A DNA stretch of 64,000 bases from Ooceraea biroi. Its lineage: Eukaryota; Arthropoda; Insecta; Hymenoptera; Formicidae. Where the stretch lies: the NCBI RefSeq assembly GCF_003672135.1, contig NC_039508.1, positions 12,411,945 through 12,475,944 of the forward strand, written 5' to 3'. Within the stretch, counting starts at the first letter, position 1; each line of letters begins with the position of its first letter. The notes beneath the pieces were generated by a model, which worked only from the letters and a program-made list of their open reading frames with translations, was not told the DNA's origin and ran no database searches. Shown here one piece after another: positions 14,345-24,624 of this stretch. The translations under genes and the position numbers were made by a program.

Positions 14345-14509
14345 ATGGTTTGTATTCGTGCCGAGCAGTCACGCAGCAAGAACGTAACTCGTGGGATTAC
14401 ATTCAGAATGGATGCAGCCAGCAAGGACCGAGAGATAGATGAAAAGGGTGCAGCGAGAAAAACCATTTCTCGCGCGTCGGTGGATCCGCGCGCGGCGTAT
14501 GAGAAATAA
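14345..14509 (+). CDS. candidate 54-residue small protein, unknown
   Basis: A complete ATG-to-TAA frame of 54 codons. The start has A at -3 and G at +4, and it is the first ATG downstream of the TATA/initiator pair at 14229-14260, giving a leader of about 85 nt free of upstream ATGs. The predicted peptide is hydrophilic, rich in Arg, Lys, Ala and Glu, starts MVCIRAEQSRSK and ends with ASVDPRAAYEK. It has one cysteine, no hydrophobic segment and no signal peptide, so it would be cytosolic or nuclear. I do not recognise it. No AATAAA is visible close downstream, so it may be the first exon of something longer, or a chance ORF near a real promoter. Confidence 0.3.
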   Translation: MVCIRAEQSRSKNVTRGITFRMDAASKDREIDEKGAARKTISRASVDPRAAYEK

Positions 14510-16592
14510 TTAAGAAGCTCGCCGACTCTTTGCGCTTGGAACTCTAAAACTGGCCCAGAAATGAAACAGGGAAAAGATGGGCCGGAACGTGGGCTTGATT
14601 ATCGCCGGCGACCAGCGGCGACAACGGTGGCGAGTCTTTTAAGAAAAGTGCTTGAAATTTCAGGGAATCCGTCTTGCGGTCGCAAAGTGCCGCAACCGCG
14701 CGCGCGAAACAATGAATTTGCACTCCAGAATGTAAATGTTTCTGCTCGCGCGGATTAAGTGCGCCGTACACGAGCATCTCATTAGAATGCTGCGGTAGAA
14801 CCGGGCCGAATTTCATTAAGCAAGGCCGAAAAACGTCGCGCGGATAAAGATCATCCGCGTGGGACGCACAAAACGGAACGCAAGGCGAGAAGTTACGCTC
14901 GTAACTTTGCTTTAGCCACGAACGCGTGTTTAATGAACGCTTTAAATTTCCAGATTGCAGCTTCAGTCGAGTTACGTTTTGCAAACTTTATAAAAATCAT
15001 GCGCGTTTTTGACTTCACCGCTTCCCGCTTGATTAATAGACGAAACATAGATAACACTTGGTCGGACGAAACTCTTGTATTATATTTTTCTTTTAGTGCA
15101 CATAGTTTCAACTTTTCGCGCGGTGCAAACGTTTAACTACCAGATAACGAAACACTGTGTTATTACGATCGAAAATAATGTACCATGGGCGCTTACACCT
15201 GCGCTTGAAAACGGTACGTAATTTGCCCGTAATTATGCTCTCTCCTGAGAAATTAAACACAGCCGCAATAATCGGTCCGCAGAGACCCAGAGAACGACGC
15301 TTCTGCGTCCATTCGAAAAATATTTCCCCGACAGATTGGCGAGGATTGTGTCGTCACGTACTATTTGTAACGATTGGGCAGCGGTGCGCTAAAATCGAGA
15401 AACCGATGTTCCGCGACGGTAGGGAAAAGTTATAGCCGCACGAAATTGGCACGCAGCGCAGATCGCGCACACGAAAAATTGGGAAAGCGGCAAACAACGA
15501 AAAGATAGAACCGAGAACGTCTCGCGAGCCCTCCGATCCTATTAGACCTGAAAATATTGCGGACATGCACTGAATAAGAAACATGGACTCGTCGGGATTT
15601 CTCGAAAAAAGAAAAGTATAAAGAAAAAAGATTCGGACACGAGTCGAATGAAATGTAAATGTGCTTCTCTTGTGCAATCAAAGCAGAGCCTGATGAGTCG
15701 ATAAAAAAGTCGCGTCGCGTTGCGTTGATGAAAATGTTTGCATTTCTAACTTCGTTTGATTTGTGCTGTAATTATTTCTTTTTCTGTAATTTGCGTATTA
15801 TTGAATAGTGGTGTACGCGCGTAGTTTCGCAACTGTCTCTCAACAGTATTTTTCAGTTTTCCAATATAAGAATTTTTTAAAATGTTCCGCTGAAAAAGCG
15901 AGAAATAACTCGTTTATGCCATGAGTACGGTAATGAAGAGAACCTCGCAAGCGTCAGCGATAAAAAATATATACGATTGAACATGCAGAATGCGCGAATT
16001 GCAGTCATCAACAGGTCCTACCAGTCAGCCAAAAGTCATTGGCAACACTCCAAAAGCGAGTCCACGAGAGACGAGGGACGGTACACAGATGTTCGAAACG
16101 GGGCTGAAAAGGAGTTCCTTATGTATATCCATACATGGGAGAAATCGGAAAAGCGATTGAAAGGAACCCGCGCGTCGATAGAGTTGCATCCATTTAGAGT
16201 AATTTGAGCTTTATCTGAACTCACACGCATACAAATGTGATTTCTCACGAACACGTGAAACTAAATGTGATAAACATGAGACTATTTTGTTCTAACATTT
16301 ATCTCTCATTAGTGTTTATAAGTAGATTTGTTCGTTTTGTATCTTTGAGATTAAGAAGTATAGTAGCATAAATGACAAAGATAGATATTTTTATTTTAAT
16401 ATATATTTTTAAATCAGCGGATTTCATTGCGCTTCGAATGCCAATTCTGTTATCAATACTTGCAAGTGCGAATCGATAAATACCATTCGAGCTTAAGAGG
16501 AGCGAATCATGACGCCTTAATATTCAATATAACTGAAATGAAAAACTCGCGAGAGCAGGTTTTGAACGTTGAATGATGAGAGCGAGACACGA
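14510..16592. other. non-coding stretch
   Basis: No recognisable gene. A minus-strand frame across 14544-14984 (146 codons) has no family resemblance and lies in CpG-rich DNA, so I treat it as chance. One copy of the recurring TCATCAACAGGTC motif lies at 16005-16017. An AT-rich block occupies 16.26-16.45 kb. Confidence 0.45.
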
Positions 16593-16850
16593 ATGAACAA
16601 GTTATTGCTTCTCGCGAATATTATTTTTGTGATCGCGTCTCATTGCGTATTGGCCGGAGTTAATGAAACTTTCGCAACAATTCAGCTCGATTCTGTCAAA
16701 GAAGCGACTTCGGCGACCGTTGTGATCAATATTAGCAATCGGACATGCGATTCCATATCGGCCAAGATGCCGTATCTTCAACAGGTTTCTATCGAATTCG
16801 CCCAAACAGCCCAAAGAGATTACACCGGAGCAGAAGATGTGACTGAATAG
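16593..16850 (+). CDS. candidate small secreted protein (85 residues), unknown
   Basis: Starting at the ATG at 16593, the first 22 residues form a textbook signal peptide: MNK, then a hydrophobic core LLLLANIIFVIA, then a polar end with VLAG as a likely cleavage region. The mature part of about 63 residues is acidic at its end and carries three N-glycosylation sequons (Asn24, Asn46, Asn49) and one cysteine (Cys52). Codon choice is varied and the frame runs to TAG at 16848. Upstream short ATG frames weaken the start call. A donor-like CAG|GTTTCT at 16782-16790, after Gln64, raises the alternative that this is only the signal-peptide exon of a larger secreted or membrane protein. I cannot name a family. 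Confidence 0.35.
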   Translation: MNKLLLLANIIFVIASHCVLAGVNETFATIQLDSVKEATSATVVINISNRTCDSISAKMPYLQQVSIEFAQTAQRDYTGAEDVTE

Positions 16851-18626
16851 GCAAATAGATGAAGAGGACACGTCGCATATTACATATGCTAATTCTGTTC
16901 GTGAAACAATGATTCTGTGTTAAATACCTTTCTAATTTGTTAACTTAAGTGATCTGTAAGATTACTGTATTTATTTACTGTATGTATTTTATGAAAAGCA
17001 TTATTTGATATTGTGAAAAGTACATTCTTTTTCTGTCGATTATCTTTTTTATTCATTTATATCTATAATATTCTTTTATATCTACAATATCGAGATTCGT
17101 GACCATCGGGCTTTCTGTATACGGCACTTGCAAGGGTTAAACGTGCGCGTAATTCCCGAGAGTGTTTCTTGAAACGCACCGAGCCGGGAAGAAAGATCAT
17201 CAACAGGTCGCCGTTGAATCGCGCAAAGGTCCGCATACTTTTCTTTGCACCTTAATGATATTTCTACAAATCAATCTTGAGGAATAATTCTTCCATCGGC
17301 CGTCATCGAAAAATACAAACATTCTTCTGCTTCGATACAATACTCAATTTGGTGTGGCGAACGTGTGTAATTACTTGGGTAAGTCTCCGCGAAATTAATT
17401 TTGTCCCAAGAAAGCGATGCGAAAATCACGTTAATACTATTCGGTTAATATCGCATGAATTCTTCTCTTCCAGAAAAATTTAATAAATTAGTAAGTTATC
17501 AATAGGGGCTGATATATTTGGTAATTTAACTTTTGATTGCAGTACTTAAAAATACAGCTAGCCAAGATGAAAACTCTGATATTAAAAGAAGAAAAAAAGA
17601 GGACACTGTATACTATATTATTTTAAAGTTTCATTCCTCTATATCTTCGAATTCACACTCCAATGAATTAAATTAAATTTTGTATAAATCCAATATATAT
17701 TTATTGAATTTTCGTTTCGAAAAAGAATTTAATTTCGTTGATTAAAATTTATCTTTAGTGTATCCAAAATGTTAGATAACAATAATATTTGAAAACACCG
17801 GGACATTGGATATATTAAACTCATTCAATTAAGTTATATAAATCGAACAAAAAGTTTATTAAGCTACAAAAAATAAAATATAGAATCGAAACATATCTCG
17901 AGCAATGTATAATAAAAAGATAAATTTTAATTTTCATTATTTTTATGCACAAAGTTTTTAGCATAGTTTTGCTATCACTATAAAAAAGAATAGAAATGAA
18001 GAATTAGTTTTCTTCGAACGTTATTTCCAAACACACTATGTTGACATCTGTATATGGGATGCAGCAATGTATTCTCAACTGTAAGTGTTACTAAGTGTGT
18101 GTCTAATTTAATCTTTTCTTTCTTAGACATCTATTATTAATTCACGTCAAAATTTATAAAGACGATAACTTATATTTATAATTAAAATGGGATAAGTAAT
18201 AATGCAATTAATTAATTAAAAACCTAGAATCGCATATCGTTTCTGATGATTCTAAGAAAGTTTATTAAATTAATTCTGAATATATCCTACTAAAATCTGA
18301 ATAAATTATTGTAAAAGACGCACCGCATTTTGAGCAGTAATTTGAAGAACATGAAATCGACTTAACAAATATTTGACATCGTCGCGCTATTCCAACTTTT
18401 CAACTTTCAGTATCTAACAAGTCGATCGTCGGGAACAATTCTACTTAAAAAATTTAAGTTTGACTAAAGATTCAGATGTTAATTTACATTTTTATCTTAT
18501 CAAGGCAATCGAGTATATAAACCGTTTATAATTTAAAAATTCGACATTTTTACTTGTACTTATAGAACAGTCAAAAACAGAGACAAACATGCAAACTGCA
18601 AGATCTTGCACAAACAAAAAACTCAC
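16851..18626. other. AT-rich non-coding stretch
   Basis: No coding potential seen. A further TCATCAACAGGTC copy is at 17197-17209 and a donor-like GG|GTAAGTCT is near 17377. From about 17.5 to 18.6 kb the sequence is strongly AT-rich and contains nothing I can name. Confidence 0.5.
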
Positions 18627-18682
18627 TCCAGTAGAAATGCTGCGCTACGTTGCTCCTTTACGGACTTTGCTGATGCTCCCAC
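18627..18682 (-). other. candidate 56-bp internal exon (minus strand)
   Basis: On the minus strand a strong acceptor (pyrimidine run ending TTTTTCTTCAG) is followed by 56 bases and then a donor GTGAGTTTTTT. Only one frame is open; it would encode 18 residues beginning VGASAKSVKEQ. The exon length is not a multiple of three. It does not join in frame with the candidate start-codon exon at 21727-21997, so either another exon lies between, or it belongs to a different transcript or a leader. Both splice sites are seen in the sequence; use of the exon is inferred. Confidence 0.3.
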
Positions 18683-20561
18683 CTGAAGAAAAACGACGAG
18701 GGTAAGATCAACGATGACGAAAACGGAGGACACCTGTCCAATCGCGGTCTCAAAAGCATAGCACTGTTCGCGGACCCTATTTTGCAATACACGTACACGG
18801 CTCTATACACGAGAGTACGGGTTGCCGCGCGCGGTTTCGCTCGTGGGGGTGTCGCGGTGCGACTGTAGCACAATCGCTAGCCTCTCACGCTCTCACGGTC
18901 TCCATCCCTCCGGACCGTCTCTCCACCCTCTCGCCCGCAACCCTCTCTATCTACCTGACTCCCCTCTCTCTCTTTCTCTGTTCCGCTCGCTCTGTCTGCT
19001 TATCTCACCCCCTCGCTGCTCTCTCCTTCTCGCCCCTCTCGGCTCCTCTCTCGCTATAATATCCCCACCAACGATGCGTCTAGCCACTCCTGGAGCGGCA
19101 AAGTGCCTTTTCGAAACGCACCCCTCGCGGCGGCACTTTCCCGCTAACAGAATCGACGCCTTCGGCCCCGAGAAAGGGTCCGCGGGAATCACCGGCTGCA
19201 TTGACTGCGCTGACTGCACTGACTGCTCTCTTACAACCGGGCCGCCGATCTCCGGCCGGCCGGAAGTTCGAAAAGCTCGCGCATGATCGACCGATCGGCC
19301 CGCGCATCCTGTTCCCGTTGAGAAATCGCGATGTGACTCGTCGGCATGGCTCGTCCTTATGCATCGCACGCATGCGGGTTTTTGATGCAACGGGATACAA
19401 GGAAAAGACCTCAGAATATCACGTGTTGCTGGCAACACGAGAATTCACCGGATACGCGAATCACGGTCGGCGTCGAGGAGAGAGGAAACGACGAGAACGA
19501 ATCGTTACCGCGAGCATCTGTACTGTCGATTACCGGTGGCTTTTTAGTTCATTTTTATTAGCCTCTTACTTTCCACGACTATGTTTCATAGAATTTTAGC
19601 CTCCACAATTAAGTCCTTGAGGGACTTGTATTGTGAGTTGCATTATAAGGTCTTTTGTAGTCTCAGCCATTCTAGAAGATTGCCATGCAAAAGCAGGATA
19701 TAAAATATTTTTTATTTCTCAACATTCTCCAATTAGTGGATTGTTTGAGTTTGTATCTGCAAAGCTACGTCGTATAAAATAAATTATAATAAGTATAAAA
19801 TGATTATATAACACGCTATTTCGTGTAATAAATATTTTATCCAATATTTTCTGTCAAATATAAGTGTCTGCAGAAAGAGGAGTGGAGTTTGCAGTATTTT
19901 CACGAAAAACTCTTCATTTATATTTCTGTTTTTACAACACGGTTCGTATTCGGCACGCAAGCTCGATGCACGGTGCACACATTAAATAATATTATTCGCA
20001 CGTCGAAAGAAAACGCAAATTTATGTGAAATTATTATTATTTCGAAAACGATGCCACTACTAACAACTGTTCGCGCACGCACACGGAATATCCTACTATG
20101 GCAGGTGTTGGAGGCCATCGTAACTTTCCCCTTCAAATTCCATTAACTTTGCACGAAAATTCCGGAAACGTTTCAGGAAAATTCTTCCAACGAAATAATT
20201 GCCATTCTCGCGATATCGCGGGGGAATCTCGGCCACGTGCCGGAAGCTTCCAAGAGCGACTAGAGAAAAGAAAGAGAAAGAGGAAGAGAGAGAACAGAAT
20301 ACATATTATTTTTCGTTATGCTCGCCATCCAATTATAATGCGTAGTGCATACCACGTGGGTTTTGTACACGTTATCATAAATACGAAAGTGCTTTCTAGA
20401 CTACGGTGTATTTCGTGATAAGAGATATTTATGACATGACTGTAATTCGGATAAAGAGTGATACGTTAAGTAATTGCGCGTGAACGCAACCGGAACGTAA
20501 TCAATAAACGAGATAAAATCTTGGCCAATAGAATCAATTATTCGACTTCATTATTCACCTA
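18683..20561. other. non-coding with a TC/GA-rich island
   Basis: About 18880-19050 is an extended CT tract (GA-rich on the minus strand) with high CpG, of the kind often found at insect promoters and leaders; it lies just upstream of the 56-bp minus-strand exon candidate. A short (TGACTGC)-like tandem lies at 19201-19227. A small hairpin with AAGTCC/GGACTT arms lies near 19612-19630. No protein family is seen; overlapping frames at 18.9-19.6 kb look like by-products of composition. Confidence 0.45.
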
Positions 20562-20565
20562 TTAA

Positions 20566-20903
20566 GGGGGAGCCTGCTTTAGAACGCTGAAAATAAGGTA
20601 TATTTTACGAATTGTTTTTGGAGAAACTATACAGCGGATCATTATAAAACTTTGATGCATTTATTAGTACATGTTTAAAGATAAAAAAAATTATTTTTTG
20701 ATTTGAATATATCGCCTGTAGAGGTCGTCCTGGAGGCATCTTAGTGCAGCCGGCATTGTAAATTGGTGAGCATTCTCCTGCCTCCAAATTTCATCCAAAA
20801 ATAATAAACGCATCAAAGTTTTATAATGATCCGCTGTATAGTTTCTCCAAAACAATTCGTAAAATTATACCTTATTTTCAGCGTTCTAAAGCAGGCTCCC
20901 CCC
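20566..20903. mobile_element. TTAA-flanked foldback MITE, internally deleted (copy A)
   Basis: The element starts GGGGGAGCCTGCTTTAG and ends with the inverted form, flanked by TTAA at 20562-20565 and 20904-20907. TTAA duplication is the signature of piggyBac-type transposition, so this is probably a non-autonomous piggyBac-related element. It is 338 bp, against about 720 bp for the copies at 34.8 and 38.0 kb. Its left half matches the left arm of the 38 kb copy, then jumps near position 20800 into the outer part of the opposite arm, so the loop and most of one arm are deleted. It has no coding capacity. Confidence 0.8.
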
Positions 20904-20907
20904 TTAA

Positions 20908-21726
20908 ACGGGACGCGTAATACATCACTTTGAGAGGTATCCCATCGTCACAGATATATTATATACTTTTGATTATCACGCGCATGTGTCTCCTGTACTC
21001 AATGAATTTATAGACTGGCCCGATGGCTACCGCATTACAGGTGTCAGGTGTAAACGAGAAACGTGCCACAACCGCTTTTAATTTTGGACAGCGAAACGTA
21101 AACGCAAACGTCCGTCGCGGGCGCGCCGGCTTTTCCCGTCCGAGCGATTTTGACCAGCGCATTCACCGTGCAGATAAATCACGCGCCACTTCGCCGAGAA
21201 GCTTCGTGTACCGTGATGGATGGACGGCCGCGGATAAATGCAGACCTGTGTCATCGCAGAACGATAGGAGGAAGTTCGGCATTCGTCGCGACGGGAAACA
21301 CGATGAAACAGAAACGCGAGAGGACTTGCGCCGTTCTCGGGGAACTTTAAGAGGACTGAGAGGAGGAAGGAAGAAAGCTCGTTAAAAGTTTAACTCATTC
21401 CTTCCCCCGTCCCCTGTGCACCAATCTCGCTCGAGAAGACGTCGAGTATCGCCGTGACAGGAGCCCACATCGCAGAGTAAACAAATGTTCTTAAATCTTA
21501 AATTGTTCATTATATTTATCGTTCACTAAGTTCAATGAAGTGTCTTACACGAATGTGCATTGCGGGTTGTTGTAAAAGTAATGTTGCTTTTCAGGATTTT
21601 TCTATGTTAATATTATATTATTAATGTAAAGAAAAAATCGGAGAACTGCCAATTATTTTATATACAGATATATTCTATATATAATTATGTTATATACATA
21701 TATATAAAATATATGCAGTTACTCAC
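20908..21726. other. non-coding; intron of the candidate minus-strand gene
   Basis: No recognisable protein. A plus-strand frame of 120 codons at 21023-21385 is Arg-rich, in CpG-rich DNA, and probably chance. A short AT microsatellite-like run lies at 21660-21715, immediately downstream (minus strand) of the donor at 21721-21726. Confidence 0.4.
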
Positions 21727-21997
21727 CTCGCGATCGCTCAGCCATTACGTGATGCCTCCTAGGCCTCTTTCTCTTCTCGGCGATACATCGATGGTTGCTC
21801 CTTCATGGCACTCACTCGCTCGTGAAAACACGGTTAATTCGCCCGACAAGATACGGCACTTCTGACACGACACTCGCGAAAACACGGTTGGTTACGGTCA
21901 CGAAAACTGTTTGCGAAAATACGGAAAACGCGGAACAGAATAAACGGCACTCGCGATGCGCACTTTTCTCCGGCTACCGATCCATTCGTTGCCACTC
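21727..21997 (-). CDS. candidate 5' exon: leader, uORF and start codon
   Basis: Read on the minus strand, an acceptor (TATATTTTCAG) opens a 271-bp exon that ends at a consensus donor, GAG|GTGAGT. The body has the look of an insect 5' leader and contains two copies of a 17-bp unit differing at one base (plus-strand positions 21819-21835 and 21873-21889). A 15-codon uORF runs from 21806 to 21759. The likely start is the ATG at 21745, giving six codons (MAERSR) plus one base before the donor, so the protein continues in a downstream exon that I could not identify. The gene is unknown. A chance match of both splice sites is possible but less likely. Confidence 0.45.
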
Positions 21998-24522
21998 CTG
22001 AAAATATACATAACAGGTATTTTATTCCTTTAATATTTAATTACAAAAAACAAAAGATAAATTATACTAAAAAATAAAAGTATTTTAAACATTTTTGTAC
22101 GTATGTAATAACGTGGTGTGTAGTATTTATTAATGTTATATAATTATGATGTGACAAATCGGTCTTAGACATAAACAAGATTCGCAATTAAGGTCGATGG
22201 TCTCAGCTCTTCTTCCTCTTTTATCGCACGAAGACGACTGACCTTTACGCGATCATTAATTTATTTAAGATTTGTTCAATCTTGACTACGTTGTTGACTC
22301 GCACAATATTTTATTTTTTTATGTACGTTTCAGGTTTTACAAATTTACGGAAGGGCGGTTCGCTCGCTACTGCTAGGCGCTCGCGCGGGATATCGCGTTA
22401 CAGATCTATCGGCAACGTTGACATCGCTATCGATAAAACGGATCGATAATCCGTTACCTTATAATAACCAGTCGGTAATACCATAAAATGATAGATATAG
22501 AATAACACATACACAGATACCATTGACTCGACAATTATATATATAAACAGTATACGTTTGGCCAATCTTGATGTAGAATTAAATATCCTATAGTAAATCT
22601 CATCTAACTTTTAATAATCAACAATCTCACATTTTCGAAAAACGTCATTTTCTACTTCTCGATTAAAACTTTCATTTTATCGCGGCACCGATTGCCGTCG
22701 CCAGCATCGAGTTTCAGTGCGACAAGTTTCCGTGTTATGTGGCAAACAAATATTTGCATTAAAATCTTCGTTACGTTTATCCACCGTGCATTATCGCGCA
22801 CGGGGACGCGTGTACGGGGTGTGCCTAATGCACCGCGTCTATCGCGAATAAAGCAGCTCGTTGCGCAGAATTATATTTGTGCCATAACGCGTATGCATTT
22901 AAAGTTTCGCAGGTAAACGGGATCGATCGGCGAACTTCCGACGATAACTATTGTAGATGGAGAATTTAATTAAATCGATTATTGCGAGAACGCGGTGCAA
23001 TATGAGAACGCAGAGTGAAACGTATCGCAAAGAGATATTTAACTCGTACCTGATAAACGTATAAGCGTTCGTAATGTTTATTCAAACGGGAACAACCTGT
23101 TTATCTTTCTACGTTAAATATCAAGCTAGATTGTTCATGCGTGTTTAATTTATGTTTAATGTATGTTTAATTACATATATTTATATTAATATATTTAATG
23201 TATATATATCGGATATTTAATATACAATATCAAATTACGGTGTAACAGCTTAGTGCAGTGTACTCACTTTATTACTGCTATTGTATTTGTTTTCGTAACT
23301 AAATTATGAAGCGTTTTTTAATGAATTTTCCTTTCGTATCATGTTCACATTAATCTAAATGTCGCACGTGCGCACGTCGTTTTCCATGCTTACGCAATCA
23401 ATTTCAGAGTTTATCAAATAGTCAGCAGACAAGTTCGAAGGATAAGAGTTTCCGTCACCCTTCTCGTCTCGCAAGCGTTCCACATTTCTTTCGTCTTTTT
23501 AATCTCGCCCGAGGTTCGCTTCTGCCAGCGAACAACACCCCGGTATTTTTATATTAATATTTTATTATTGCACTCCGCTGTCTCGCGACGGATAGCGTAT
23601 TGTTTCACCTGCTTATCACTAGAAAAGCGCGACGAAAGGTAGACTGCTTGCATTGTCCCAGGAGGAATATACGTATACCAGATTTATCGTGGACGAGCAA
23701 ACGTCTCGCGCTGGTTTAACAAACAACATAAGCTTACTACAGCCGTCGTACCGGAAGTTGGTATGTCCGATTTTAGCGGAGGATTCTTACGGGTTCATTT
23801 GCCATTGAAAAATATTTCTCAAGAGAAATCTTAATCTATGTGTTCAATTGGTGTACACGACAATCCCCATGTTATTCTAGATGTTACAGTTTTGGGGTAC
23901 GTTCGCTCATTCACTCGGAGTGAAATTAGGAGAATGAAAGTAAATTAAGGCAATTACGAGGCAACGTAGGGAAGTACCTCGTAGAGCTAACTCTTCGGGT
24001 TACAATAATTTACAGCAATTTGGTGCTCTCCTACGCTTAGCTCGTAATTACTCCTATTTGGTGTATTCTTATTTGCTTACATTTGCGTAACATGTTCTTT
24101 ACCTCTTCAGGTAAAGAATTCATCCACAGAATCAAAATAAAATAAACTCACGCTCAAGACGGACACGTGCCACTTCCTCGCTACTTTTGTCCGATTGACT
24201 TCGATGATCGCTCGCGCATGCAAAAACGATTCGAATCATGACGCGACCGACATCTCGTAAAAAATGCGCACTTTATAAACGCCAGCGGTACGATTTTCTT
24301 AATCGAAAAAGTGCGGGAAAGAAATAAAAGAGTTTTCCCCTTCTTTCCCTCGATCCTTTGTTTCGGTGGGATTTTCGGGAGTAAAAGCATACCCCGGCTA
24401 CGCGTCCTCTTTTTTTCTCTCTTTCTCTCTCTTTCTCCCTTTTTCTGTAATGTCACACCGACATTCTTTTCCAAGGGACGCGCGTTCGATATTAGGAAAT
24501 ACCTTCTGCCAATTCCCCATGT
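21998..24522. other. non-coding stretch
   Basis: This would be an upstream intron or the 5' flank of the candidate minus-strand gene. I see no coding frame of interest. An AT-rich zone lies at 23.13-23.24 kb. A weak inverted pairing involving AATTACGAG and CTCGTAATT lies at about 23953-24050. Confidence 0.45.
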
Positions 24523-24624
24523 TATATAAGGTGAGCCTGTTCCCATACGAAGACCGAAGGCCTCCCTGACACACTCTCACCGCACGCGGATCGATTTTAT
24601 TCGAGATTTTTTTTATACACTCAG
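24523..24624 (+). promoter_or_regulatory. TATA box and candidate non-coding first exon
   Basis: TATATAAG at 24523-24530 is followed, about 95 bp later, by a perfect donor CAG|GTAAGT (GT at 24625). Transcription starting about 30 bp after the TATA box would give a first exon of roughly 70 nt with no ATG, ending at that donor. No clear TCA initiator sits at the expected place, which weakens the call. AAG|GTGAGC overlapping the TATA box is a second donor-like site. No downstream coding exon was found. Confidence 0.3.
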
